Source of the DNA: Homalodisca vitripennis
Taxonomy: Eukaryota; Arthropoda; Insecta; Hemiptera; Cicadellidae
Reading direction: 5' to 3'
NCBI RefSeq assembly: GCF_021130785.1
Contig: NC_060214.1
Location: 105,498,001 to 105,562,000, forward strand
DNA: 64,000 nt
Below are positions 11,861 to 59,204 of this stretch, in pieces. The translations under genes were made by a program, and so were the position numbers. How positions within the stretch are numbered: the first letter of the stretch is position 1; the number at the start of each line of letters is the position of its first letter. Below the pieces are notes generated by a model that was given only the letters and a program-made list of their open reading frames with translations, searched no databases and was not told where the DNA came from.

Positions 11861-14063
11861 AAAAAAATAATATAAATCATATAAAGTGGTCATGCTTGCT
11901 TATGCCTTGACGTATTCCATTGAAACTAGTACAGTTAGAGTTGTGATAAAATTGTCCAAATAGTTGGTCTTTAGTACATTTTTTATGACTCTACTGGATT
12001 TTTCATTATGTGACATTTTTATTTTTTATTTTCCTCTTACGTATTCAAATCTATGTACCAAATTTGGTTTCTTTAGCTTAGAGACAATAACTTGTTAATA
12101 AAATATAAAAAATGGTAGCTAGCGGATAAACAGAGTAGAAGTTGGAAAAAAGTTATTCTTAATTTTTAGATTAAAATCTAAAAATCAGAATTCGAAAATA
12201 AATTTCTACTGTTTTCTTATTATCACATTGACCTCTCTTTAGTTCTCAACAACTTGTGTTTTTTTTTTAAACAAAATTAATTTGAGAATATGATGTATAA
12301 ATCGTTATTTTAAAACAATCATAAAAGCCTGCAAGATTTTCAATCCATTATGAACACAGGAATTGATACGTATAGGATGTTAACAAATGTTAAAAAGGCG
12401 TTTTCATGTTTCTTTATTTATAAAACATCAAAGACATATAAAAGCCAAAACTTACCAGTAAATATTCTACAGCTACTTCAGAGCTAAAAGCTACCCTATT
12501 GTAATATGAACAAACAGGCAAGAAGATTATTTGGTAACTAAATATTTAACTGATTCCTAGTAATGGCAAAGAACGGTTACTATTTTATGTTGTGTAACAG
12601 TAAAAAGATTAAGCTTATGACTAGAAATGTATTCCTAACATGTTAAGATAACAGAGATGAATAAGTTTTAAATGCAATATCATCACCGACAATCCTTAAA
12701 AATTTAGAAATTACTAGTGTGAAATTTTAATGTCATAATTTCACAAAAACAAATAATGTGTAAATATCAAAATATCCGAAAAACAGTACTATTATGTAAA
12801 ATAAATTGTAACAAGTTCTAAAATAAGGCAATTAAAAAAGAAAACAATGTCTTGGAAAAAGTATGATGATAACTTCCAGAAGTTTCTGAAGCAGGAGTAA
12901 TTCCGAGGAAAACGCCTAAGTTTTAGGAAGCTTAATTTATATGCAATATATACATGGAAGTGGCATCACAAATTTTGGTGTCAGTAACATAGACCTATGC
13001 AACTACGGTTAATATGTATTATGTAACTAATATGTTTATGCAAATACGAGCTATAATGCTATCTGTATCGTGGTGCAAATAGTTGTGTTACAAAAGTTGT
13101 GCAAAAGTACCCAGAATGACAATGTAATATATTTTTGGGGCTGAGAATACTTTCCGTACATGTTTGATGAATAAAATAAGCTTATTCTTCCCGTACTTGG
13201 ATGTAAAACTTCAAATATTTTGAAATTAAAGTGGTTGAACTCCACATTGTTTGGTTAATTCCAAGTTCAGATCATGCATACAATTCTGATTCGGGCACAG
13301 CAAATGCAAAGAAGTATTTTGCAAGCTTAAAAATGTGTGCACCATGTGATCTGAGAAACAATCAGTGAATATAGAAAGAATTAAAATGAGTTTATAAAAA
13401 TATTCAGTCACAGTTGGAATATAACAAAGGCTCAAGAAAACCATTGTTGATGTCATACAGAAATATGCATTTTCTTAATTCTAATGTAAGAGCGCATTCT
13501 AAATAAACATCATTAATTTTATTACACTTACATTAACCCTCTTTTATACAGTCTGAGGGCTTATTTTAGGTTCTAAGAAAGACAATACCTTACCTATAAC
13601 AATATTATGACAATAGAAATATAAGTTCGTTAATTTTGAAATGGAATAAAATAACGTGCATTTTTCAGAATAAATAAGTTAAGAATGATTGTCAAGGCAA
13701 GTGAATTAAGATTGTTGTTTGATACAATAACATTGTGATTTGATTGATAATCCTTATTGAAATGTTAATTTTTGCATCACAAATTCGCATTTTGCAAATT
13801 CAGTTAGTTAGTCTTGCATAATAATATTGGATACTATTGTACTATACCATGTAACTATTAAATGCAATAGGAGAATAGGAATGTCACGAATATTGGAAAA
13901 CACTTGTAAAAATGGGAGTAAATAGCTGGAATTGAGAATGTGATAATCAAATATGTACTGTATTATGTATATCATTGACCCTTAAAGACTACTTTATTAT
14001 GAATCTGGTTATGTCAAATCTTTACTCATAAATGTAAAAAACGTTGACAAATGTGATGTAATT
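11861..14063. other. AT-rich intergenic DNA, no gene seen
   Basis: Short open frames only, none with recognisable product. No RNA gene or repeat with clear borders seen. Confidence 0.45.
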
Positions 14064-14141
14064 TAAGCAATATTCGAATACTAGCCAAAATATTTTTTAA
14101 ATTAAAAAATTTTGGCTATTCTGATTAAACAATATTGCTTA
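14064..14141. repeat. 78-bp interrupted palindrome (possible minimal foldback/MITE)
   Basis: Outer arms TAAGCAATATT (14064-14074) and AATATTGCTTA (14131-14141) are perfect inverse repeats. Inner arms TAGCCAAAATATTTTTTAA and TTAAAAAATTTTGGCTA pair with one mismatch. A short unpaired stretch lies between the arms on each side. It would extrude as a long hairpin. TSDs are not obvious. Confidence 0.6.
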
Positions 14142-15943
14142 TTTACTATACTGTGGAAAGAAATAGTATAGTAAAAACTGCAATTAAAATTTCAGTAGGT
14201 ATACACTGAATGTAAAAAAACACTAAGTAATTCAGCCAATATAAATTTATAGTCTTTTATATTACTTGTCTATCCATAGTTCATACATTCTTTATAATTA
14301 TTTAATACCGTATTTTATAACATAAATTAATTTAAATGTAAATATAACATAAATTAAAGTAGTGCCATATTTAAATTTAAAACTGAGAAAGATATTTCAG
14401 TAATTAACACTAATAAATATAAGATGCTATTAGATATACATGCAACACACAAGTACAAATGACACAAAATGCTAATCTATGGATATAAACATACAAGCAA
14501 AAATCGTCATTGTTAATATAAAAACTAGAAATATAAAAACATTGTTCATGCATCTATTACAAAATATAATGATGCTCTAGTCACAACATAGGCTAACTAC
14601 AGTCCAACAAGCAGTTTTATGTGTTTAACAATGTGTTACAGCTATGCTGCCAACAATTTTAAACGAGGAAATAAATACATTTAGTACAAAGCACACACAT
14701 TTAGTAAGCCAGGCTATCTTTATGTCAAGTTAGTAAGTCAGTACATGGTGAAATTACAAATTGGTCATTTCTGCCATCCTAGTTTTAGACTACTTTGGTG
14801 AAATTATCACAGATCCTTCCTTTAACCATTTTCATGCACTAGCCTTCACTGCAGACTGAAAACAGCTAAACTTACATCATTTAGTACTCTTAGTACTGTT
14901 AGTCTTTGCTGACTCTTGCTTTTCTGTCTGGAAGAAAAAATCATTATTCATAAGGATAAATACACAAAGAATTCTGGATGGCAATATCACACAAATTATG
15001 TTTTGAGTGACTAAGTCAGCTTGTTGGTTTCCAAAATTATTTATTCTTACTAATATACTTTTACTAGTACTAAGATGATTAAACATTTAACCAGAATAGG
15101 TTTAATATAGGTACTAGAGAACAATAGGTAACTTAGTAAATTTAATGTCATGGTTAACAATATTATGTTATGGCTAAATGTAGTAGAAAAAGTGATGGAA
15201 TTTATCCGATAAATCGCAGCACCTCTGTGGCCAAAAGTTTTTTCCTTTAAATTTTTACAGATTTTAAGTTTTAAGGCTGATTTTTAAACTAGACAGATAT
15301 AAAATTTGATGCGTAGGAGCAAAAAAACCTAATTTGTTAACAATAACAAAATAATTGTACGTAATACTATTTATAATTTGAAAACAAAAATATCCAGGTA
15401 TTCATTTAGTAGACTATAACATTTTTATAGTTTTGAAATTTTTACTTTTAAAATTGATTGAAAAATTCTATCAGAATCCTTTTTTTGTTTTATTTGGTTA
15501 TTTATCTCTTGGAAAATCTGCGTCGCTGCCATACCTTACCCCCGGCAGTCCTCGATAATCGAGTAGCACGACTGCGACAAATAGCAATTAAATCTTTACT
15601 GGTAAGTAATGCTTATCAACGTCGACCACCACCGTAATCAATAACATCTGCACAAACTCCGTACATAGTCCAAACTAAGGACCAAAAATAAGTGCGATAC
15701 CTTTCATTTACAAAAGAACTAATATTGTACACGAAGATTGAGTGATCAACAATAGCACAGAGCTATAAAAACTAGTGTTTGTAAGTTCTATTTAAAATTT
15801 TTGGTCTGGGGATCGACATGCAATAGTGTGTATGTTCTTGCGAGGAGGAATATTGGTACAGGTTATATAAAGGATACTTCCAAGTCAAATGTGAACTAGT
15901 ACACAAGTACGAGCATTACAAATAATGAAACCAGTACATAAGT
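14142..15943. other. AT-rich DNA, no gene seen
   Basis: One small nested hairpin occurs near 15547-15577 (GCAGTC, then CTCGATAATCGAG, then GACTGC). At about 15898-15943 lies the left copy of a short tandem duplication that is interrupted by the MITE at 15952. Confidence 0.4.
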
Positions 15944-15951
15944 ACGAGGAT

Positions 15952-16213
15952 CAAGCGTGTCGCCCAGGGAGGGGCAGCTGTTCCCCCCCCCCAAGATATT
16001 CTTAAAAAGTTACCAAATGCAAAGCAACCAGTCTTTGACTTGACTTGCTTGAACGATCATTCCCGTACGTCAAAACTTGAATGTATTCACCAATTCCATT
16101 CCTAATATTTCCTATGCTCAATTACGGGCTATTATTAAAACGGAAGAGGGGAAGTGGGGTGAGGAAGCAACGGCTTGCTCCCCCTCCTACGCCATTGGCT
16201 GGCGACGTCCCTG
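15952..16213. mobile_element. 262-bp hAT-like MITE with 8-bp target duplication
   Basis: The ends are imperfect inverse repeats (CAAGCGTGTCGCCCAG left; CAGGGACGTCGCCAG read inward from the right) followed by G-rich/C-rich arms. Flanking 8-mers are ACGAGGAT (15944-15951) and ACAAGGAT (16214-16221), 7 of 8 identical. A tandem sister of the target just to the left reads ACGAGCAT followed directly by TACAAATAAT, i.e. an empty site. CAGGG-type ends and an 8-bp TSD point to hAT. There is no coding capacity. Confidence 0.75.
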
Positions 16214-16459
16214 ACAAGGATTACAAATAATAGAGCCATAGTCTTGGACTTTAACAGATATATTATCTGTAGTAATTAAGGTTAGATGATTTTAATGTTA
16301 CAATAGTGGCTTGCGAGTTGAAATCGCTTCTGGTTGTATCTTGATAGATCGGAATGTTACAATGTTTTGAGTCGATTGGCTGGAGAAGGGAGAGGCCGTG
16401 TCCCCTTGAGAGAAAAATCTTATTTTCTTTGTTTAAAGTTTGTTACTGACGATAGAAAG

Positions 16460-16640
16460 TTTGATAGGATAACAGGATTTTGGACATTTGCCATCGTTAT
16501 AGGTTATAAAAGGTATAGCACAACGTTTCGAGGATTGGAATCTGTCCTCTTCGTCAGGTGGGGGAGGTATTAATACATAAAAAAATAATAAACAGAAAGA
16601 GGTAAATCCTGGCAAATGTCCGAAATTCTGTTTTCTTATT
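16460..16640 (-). repeat. Dispersed repeat copy 1, with CTGACGA...GAAAC module and inverted ends
   Basis: On the minus strand the 33-nt module occupies 16557-16525. CGATGGCAAATGTCC and AATCCTGTTATCC follow it. An inverted version of the latter part (GGCAAATGTCCGAAATTCTG) stands on the plus strand at about 16612-16631, so the unit is bracketed by inverted repeats of about 25 bp. Related copies lie at about 40.0, 57.75 and 58.4 kb. The class is not certain; a Penelope-like element is possible. Confidence 0.6.
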
Positions 16641-17801
16641 TTGTTTTGAAATGCAATTCTTATTGAACCGCAAAGCCGATCTTAATTATAAATATCCCTT
16701 CCAGCCTAGTCGGAGGTAAGGTAGTGTCTGTCATCTCGAAATGTAAAACTATAGATGCATTACTAGCTGAGACTTTCAATTTACAAAAGACTGATGGTAC
16801 GACTACTCTAAGACTTTTCCATGTTAATATACTGTAACACTTAGAAACATTACAAGATTGTGAGTAAGCATATAAAATTGTATGAGACATTATAGACTTG
16901 ATTAATTAAATTCCATTTTAGATATTATAAAGGATTTGAGCAGCTTTTATCAATGAGAGTCGAGGGCTGCTGTTCTAAAATTTAATAGAAGTTCTGAATA
17001 GTAATTTTTTATAATAAATAAAGTAAATTTTCTGCTTCCACATATCAAATTCTATGATCACCTAGTTTACAAATCAGTTTTCAAAATTAAAATCGGTTGA
17101 AATTAAGAGAAAAACAAATAAATTTGGTTTCTTTGGATGCTGCTCCGTGATGTTTCAGTTCAGTCTAACCCTGGCATGTTTAGTCTTAAAGGCAAGTTTT
17201 TGTATCTTAAAACATATGTTTCTTACTAAGTGATCCATTAAAAATAAAGTCCCATCCAAATCATAAAATAAATTATTTTATAATGTCTAACTTGGCTAAA
17301 ATTTGTGGGATTAAGGTTGTAATCAGTATGTCGTAGGTTTTAGTGGTGGAAAATTCATTACGAAGGGATAATCTCAGAGCTGTACACATTTTTGTTTTTA
17401 ATATCTGAAGAGCATCAGAATTATTTCTATTAAAACTTGTGTGACTGGGTGCAAAATCATAAAAACGTTGGAAACTAGTCTATACACTGAACGTCAATGT
17501 AACAGTGTTGTTTTCATTCAAAGATAAACATGAAGTAACATGATTTTTGAGTTACTGCATTGCATAAAGTTTTGACAAATGCTTGCAAAAATGTACAGAA
17601 TATAATTAAATTTGTCATGGCTTTAAGGACTAGTTTTCGGTTGTGTCAGAAATAATAAGGTTGTGTTTTAAGTGTTGACTGCCTTCATTTGCAGTTTGAT
17701 GATCATTCCACGATCACTTTTCACTCTAGTACTGAAATTAATTGTTTTCTGAAAATCTGAACAGTTCTTGCTTTTTGGATTCTTGGTTTAAAAATATTGA
17801 T
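16641..17801. other. AT-rich region downstream of the receptor gene, no gene seen
   Basis: This holds the possible distal 3'UTR of the minus-strand receptor gene. I see no coding or RNA gene. Confidence 0.4.
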
Positions 17802-17807
17802 TTTATT
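17802..17807 (-). terminator. Candidate polyadenylation signal of the Methuselah-like gene
   Basis: On the minus strand AATAAA occurs 106 nt after the stop codon at 17913. It is the first canonical hexamer downstream. The real 3' end is unknown. Confidence 0.35.
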
Positions 17808-17912
17808 GCGGGTTTCCGCTATAAAATCTGTGATTCCTCTTATGCAATCTCAAAGCTAAGAATACATGAGAGTTCACGGATTCAGAGTCAGATTAGAGAA
17901 AGAGTGGCAAGA

Positions 17913-53736
<35,824 letters not shown>

Positions 53737-53880
53737 GGCTCGCCACTAACCTCCACCACACACTGCACTGCACTGACTGACAGCTCGCGCCAAGATGCTC
53801 CCTTTCTACTGCGCATGCGCCCAGGTGGCCAATCGCCTGCTCCCCGGCCTCACGCTTGTTATCTCGTAAATCGTGTGATC
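53737..53880 (-). promoter_or_regulatory. Putative promoter and 5'UTR of the Methuselah-like gene
   Basis: The block immediately upstream of the ATG is much richer in GC than its surroundings. On the minus strand it has, 5' to 3': an inverted CCAAT context (GATTGGCC, near 53830), a CACCTG E-box, the NRF-1-type palindrome GCGCATGCGC (53811-53820), and an exact insect initiator TCAGTC (53780-53775). The initiator would start transcription about 41 nt before the ATG. There is no TATA box. NRF-1 palindromes and initiators are known core-promoter elements; use of these copies is inferred. Confidence 0.5.
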
Positions 53881-56047
53881 TATTTACGATGTTAGTAGAA
53901 ACTGTACTTACTCAACATTGACAAATCAAACTAACCTCAACAAGACTAACAGTTTTGTACAAATCCTTGTAAAAAAATTAAACAAAATAATTGTTGGAAA
54001 TAATTGTTCTCCATTCCTACTTAGAAAGTAATAATAAATTGTTCTTACGTGTTTACGAGTAATACAGTATTAAGTAATTGAACGTGTTTTTTAAAAGCAT
54101 ATTAGATTGAGTAAGCCAAAAGTTTGGATTATTTTTTGTGTTCTTAATTTTCAACATTGTATTTTAATAGAGTTAGTTATTACAAAGTACAGTACGTTGC
54201 ACAAACAATGTCTCCAGTTACATTAATAAACAAGATCAATACTTAGTAGCCTAATTATTTATAAAAAAGAGCACATGGTGCCATGTTGGTGGTGGAATAC
54301 ATGGTGGAATTGTCTAAAATAATTTGTTTTGTTGTATGTTTATAAATAATATATATGAAAATTTAAAATAGAACAAATGGATCCTGGAGGCAGTAACATG
54401 TATGTAGTCTGAAGGGCGAAGTAAAATTACAAGATACTTACTTATCTTGTAGAAAATTTACTCTAAATATTTTTTCTTATACTCAAACTAAAAAAAGTAT
54501 TTTTAACTATGAATAGGAGAAGTGTGGGTATAACAATCTTCAAAACAAGCTTCATTTCCTTCGTTGAAAAGTGACATGCTTTGTTCCAGTTTAAACGCTG
54601 AACCTTTGAACTTAACTTTTGTAATTATTTTGAGATAGCTAGTTCAAAGATACGTACTGTAATTTCAATCGTTTAAATGGGGCGTTAAATTTAAAATTTA
54701 GTAACTCAGAGCACTTTTCCTTGATATTATAAGGTTTTTTATGGTAAAACTAATACTAATATTTTAAATACGTTAGTCGGTTTCAAAAAAGAAAATATAC
54801 CTAAAATGGTATCGATGGTATAATGTGAGTTTTGAATTTGTTTATAATTCCTTGCGAACTGCAAAACTATGTAGTGTTTATAGCTTAATATTAACAATTG
54901 TTTCATTCTTAAGGAACATTTTTTCAATAGTTTCTATCTTCACAACACTGGATGTACTTTAGTAAACATTTCCGTCTTTCGTAACCAAGCTACTTAAAAG
55001 CGTAGTAGCTCAACGCTTGGTACACAAATAAGAATGGAGAGCATACAAATCTAATTTGAAATTCGTAAATAGATTTTCAGAATAACCAAATAAATAGAAT
55101 TGATAAACAAATATTTATTTATCACTTTAAAGCTTTATCAACGACTTTTGTTACAGGTTTTCTCGAACGGTAGTTATTTTTGGCAACAGTAGCAGCTACT
55201 TTAAATTTCATATTAAAGTCCATTCAGGTCGTGATAGTTCTGGGTAGCGTATTTGCAAACTCATAAAATTAGGTTAGTTGACCATTTGATGAGGATATCA
55301 GCTGTGATGAGTCACGTAACGAAAGCGTCAATATGATCGCTTATTGAATAGTATGATGTAAGATACAATTAAATTTCCGGAAAGTGGATCACAATGCAAA
55401 CACAACATTGTAACCAATTTATTATGCTCTGCCAGCCGTTTATATACCTCCCTAATAGATGACAATTGCTAGTAATTTGAAATTGAATCGAGACATTCGT
55501 ATCGAATAGATGTCGAAAAAACCGTTCGAGATAAAATAAAATGGTTGTTTACGAAGGGTTTAGGGAATGTTATTAGCATTCCACATAACGTGTACATAAC
55601 TGTTGTTAAATTTTCACGTTTAAATGTCCGCCTAATTAGAAACAAATGGCGTACGAACATTTGTAAGATCTTATTTGGGCTTTTTTTAGGGTAGGCCCTA
55701 GTTAATGGTTCAATAAGTCATTTTTTATACATATAAGCTCACAGCGATCGAAATACGCAAGGAATCTCATAAAATTAAAATCAACCCCAATTTCAGATAG
55801 ATCTTAAATACAAATTCGGCCTATTGCAAAAGTTTTTCACGGCAGTACTTACGAAACTCACCGAACATGATCCGTAGAGCCTAAAACGTAGCATAAATTA
55901 TTCTATATAATGCTATAGAAACGAAAACATACAAAAAGTAAGATATGAATTTTGTGTAGTATCAGCATGTATAGAATATATAACTGGAGAAATTTATCGC
56001 TTTTATTATGAAAAACGTTTTTTTGTTGTAATAAACGTAATTTTCTT
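53881..56047. other. AT-rich intergenic DNA upstream of the receptor gene
   Basis: No gene recognised. Short open frames at 54739-54927 and 55469-55660 are unsupported. Confidence 0.4.
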
Positions 56048-56048
56048 A

Positions 56049-56102
<54 letters not shown>

Positions 56103-56584
56103 GAATGTTTGTGTGTATGTCCTTTATAGAATCTAAACTATTTGACCGATCATTATGAAAATTTGTATATTAATGTACTTTCGACGGAAAAGGTTTATAT
56201 GCTATCCCTATTGATGTATCTCGCCACCAGGTGGCGCTGCAAAAGTTAAAAGTTTTTAAAGCACCTGCACACTATAAACTGCGATTACGAGACAGTTACG
56301 TATATTAAATAGCGAAAAACTATTTGAAGGTGCTAAGCTTTGATGTATATGTCTCTTCAAAATACATTTCTGGTTGAACTTAAAGCTTTAGTGTTAGACC
56401 ACTTTATAATGAAGTACAAGTACTTAGACAATGGCTATAAACATACACTTTTGACAGATTTTCTTTATCGTGGCAACAATACAAACTCTACATCGTCGTT
56501 GGAAATATAATTCACTTGAAGCAGAAGTGCACACACACGGGCAAAGCTTACGAAAAGCGTGCGAAGCCGCGGGAAACAGCTAGT
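56048..56584 (-). repeat. Dispersed repeat with CCCGCGGCTTCGC head, copy B, with (TA)n tail
   Basis: Homologous to 22855-23357. On the minus strand it runs from ACTAGCTGTTTCCCGCGGCT to ACACAAACATTCATTTATAT, then a (TA)n tract of about 50 bp (56098-56048). A microsatellite at the 3' end suits a retroposed repeat. Confidence 0.72.
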
Positions 56585-57689
56585 ATTTTATAAAAATACA
56601 TAAACTATGCCAGTTGTCTAAGTGAAATATTAGTAAAAATGAAATCTCACTAATCATATTTCGTTAAAATAGTCCTTCCCTAATATCACAATACATATAC
56701 TTATAGTAACTTATATTCAGCTACATTCCTTGAGCCTGCTTACCAAATTGGCCCAAATGTTTTTCTTGTCCACTTAGGTCAAGAAGTTAAGAAGCTTCTC
56801 ATTGGAAGCTTCTCCTAAAAGGGCCTTTGCTCTTGCTTCCAGAGTGACAGGATATTCAGGATGGGTAAGATTTGAGGTCACCTTCTGTCGAGATCACGTG
56901 ATGGGGATTAATACTATCTCAGTTTTGAGATCTTGGAAGAAGGCTACCTCTGTTTCAGCCTCTTCTAGCCAAAGCAGTACTCCCTCAGGGTTAGGTTAGC
57001 ATCAATCAGGGAGCTCCTTCCACTTCCAGTGCGATCTTCCTCTGCAGAAAACCGCCCTACTGATCAACCATTTACCGAAATATCTCGAAATTTGATAGTA
57101 GTGATGTGCCACTCCTGGATATCCATCCAAAGGGCTGTCGAGATGTAATGGCTATACCCAACGTGGGGTCAACTCAAATACACAAGCCGGTTAGAAGTGA
57201 ACCGTTTTGGGGTGGGCCAAATGATTAGGCCTACTTATTTCTCATGGAGCGACCAAACTTGTGTTCTAACTTCCTAATCATCAGGGAATACGTCATGAAA
57301 GGCCTATGCTCTAACAACCCATCCAAAAGTCGATCGTACCACATTAAGGAACTATCAGTAAAAAGTACTATTAGTAACAAATTCTTCAGAACATGAAACG
57401 AAACAATTAAATTAGAGAGTCACAAAATAATTAGCTATGGTTATGGGCGTTGCTAACGGGCGTGCCCTGACTTTAATGGTTACTTTATTTAATGAACCTG
57501 CCAATGCTAGCAGACGCGTGTTCAACGTGGAGCGTTCATATTTAATTAAGGGCTTATAATCAAGTTGAAAGTTTTTGGCTCGGTTGAGAAAGATGGACAC
57601 TGAGATAGGTGCAGAACTATAGGATGTATCAACTCCGCCTAGTGGTGTATGGGAGTCTCCAAACGCATCATACCATTCTTTGTTTGTTA

Positions 57690-57810
57690 ATGACGATGAT
57701 AGGTTTGAAAGGATAGTAAGATTTCGGATATTTGCCATCGTTACATATTAAAAAAATGAATCAGAACGTTTCGAGTATTGAAATCTGCCATCTTCGTCAG
57801 GAGAGCATAT
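57690..57810 (-). repeat. Dispersed repeat copy 3, with CTGACGA...GAAAC module
   Basis: The module stands at 57800-57768 (minus). CGATGGCAAATATCCGAAAT and CCTTTCAAACC follow, as in copy 1. Confidence 0.6.
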
Positions 57811-58339
57811 AATTAGTTCATTAAATAATAAAAATTATAACAGTAATTGATGGGAGGATATCTTCTTTTAAATAACACACGGTATACAATGTTGTGTAAA
57901 CTATCGTAAAGGTTCTTCAAGAACTTTGCACGCTTCGATTTAGAGTAAAATCTGTTGTGTTATTCACTACGCAGTTCAAAGATTTGTACTTGTGTTTCGT
58001 TTTTAATTGGCTTTCACTTTTAAACCGAGTTTAACGAAAAACAATAGAAAAATATAAACTCAGAGCAACAAAAAATGATAAAACACTAAAATCTGTCATC
58101 TGCTCCAAATTAACCTGTAAGTACATTCAAATTTGAGCTAGGATTACTAAACAGTTAAAATTCACTCTTCAGATATTTGACCAGATTCATACAGCTGAGT
58201 GCATTAATTTTTAATCCTAGTGTTAGATTTCTTTGATTTTTTACTTTTTTACTTCTCGATTTCCTTGAAATGTCATGAAAAGTCAGATGAAAGTAACAAA
58301 ATGTCGTCTAACGAGAAGTTGGGATAATATACTTTGTTA

Positions 58340-58420
58340 CGAGAGAGCAAGTTTTTTAAATTAGTAAAAAAAAAACAGAAAGTTTCGAGACTAGGAATAT
58401 GCTGTCTTCTTTAGGTAGAG
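58340..58420 (-). repeat. Dispersed repeat copy 4 (most diverged), CTAAAGA...GAAAC
   Basis: The same 33-nt spacing (58414-58382) is kept, but the first box is CTAAAGA and the downstream blocks are not recognisable. Confidence 0.4.
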
Positions 58421-58518
58421 AAATCCTCCTATCTGTTCTAATACTCCATTATCATGACTAAATTGTGAAAAAGCAGAGAAGAACATAAATGAAATCTAAA
58501 ATTAGCTCAGAAGTTTTA

Positions 58519-58545
58519 AGAAAAAAAAAAAAAAAAAAAAAATTA
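58519..58545. repeat. Poly-A tract
   Basis: A run of about 22 A, possibly a retroposon tail; no element is recognisable next to it. Confidence 0.7.
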
Positions 58546-59204
58546 AAATATATAACAAATTATTAACAATACACTATGTACTAACAATTGATTAAAATTA
58601 TTAAAAATATATATATAAATTGTAAATAGACAGATATGTTCTTGTATATTTCATAAATGAGCTTTTTCATTTGAAACATTAATACACGTTAAATACTCGT
58701 AATATAAATACAGACATGATTAGTAAAGACAATTAATTCTAATTAATCTAATCTAATTGTTATTGTTTGCAATCAAATAATTACTTAGAAGTCAATAGCC
58801 CCCCACTGCAATTTTAACAATTATTATTACTAAATACTGCGGTAATAATAATAGATGAATAATATGTAAAGGATACAATTCGAACTACTATTCATTTTTT
58901 AATGCAAATACTGACTAGTCAAAAGTCAATAAGCATATCCAAGTACAATAAACAATATCACTTAACTATGGATTATTAAATCAATCGTTCGCTAAATTTT
59001 CTTTCTTTCCATTAAATAAAAAACAACTACTCCTAATTCCGTGTTTCCCATAAACACAAACAAATGTAGAAATAAAACGGTTTAATCCTGCTAAGTTAAT
59101 TGTTACTGTTGTGTACAGTTACAGGCCTTTATTTCCTTTTAACGTTTTATACGAGTTTCTGAGATTTTTATTTTTTATTATTTTGTGTTAGTTTGGAGAG
59201 TGAC

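Noticed and set aside
56802..56999. 65-codon plus-strand frame in a slightly GC-richer patch
   Set aside because: It might be a transposon coding remnant, but I could not match it to a family on either strand.
57412..57738. 108-codon minus-strand open frame starting inside the dispersed repeat copy 3
   Set aside because: Its start lies in a repeat block (CGATGGCAAATATCC) that is also found in non-coding copies. The rest is unrecognised.
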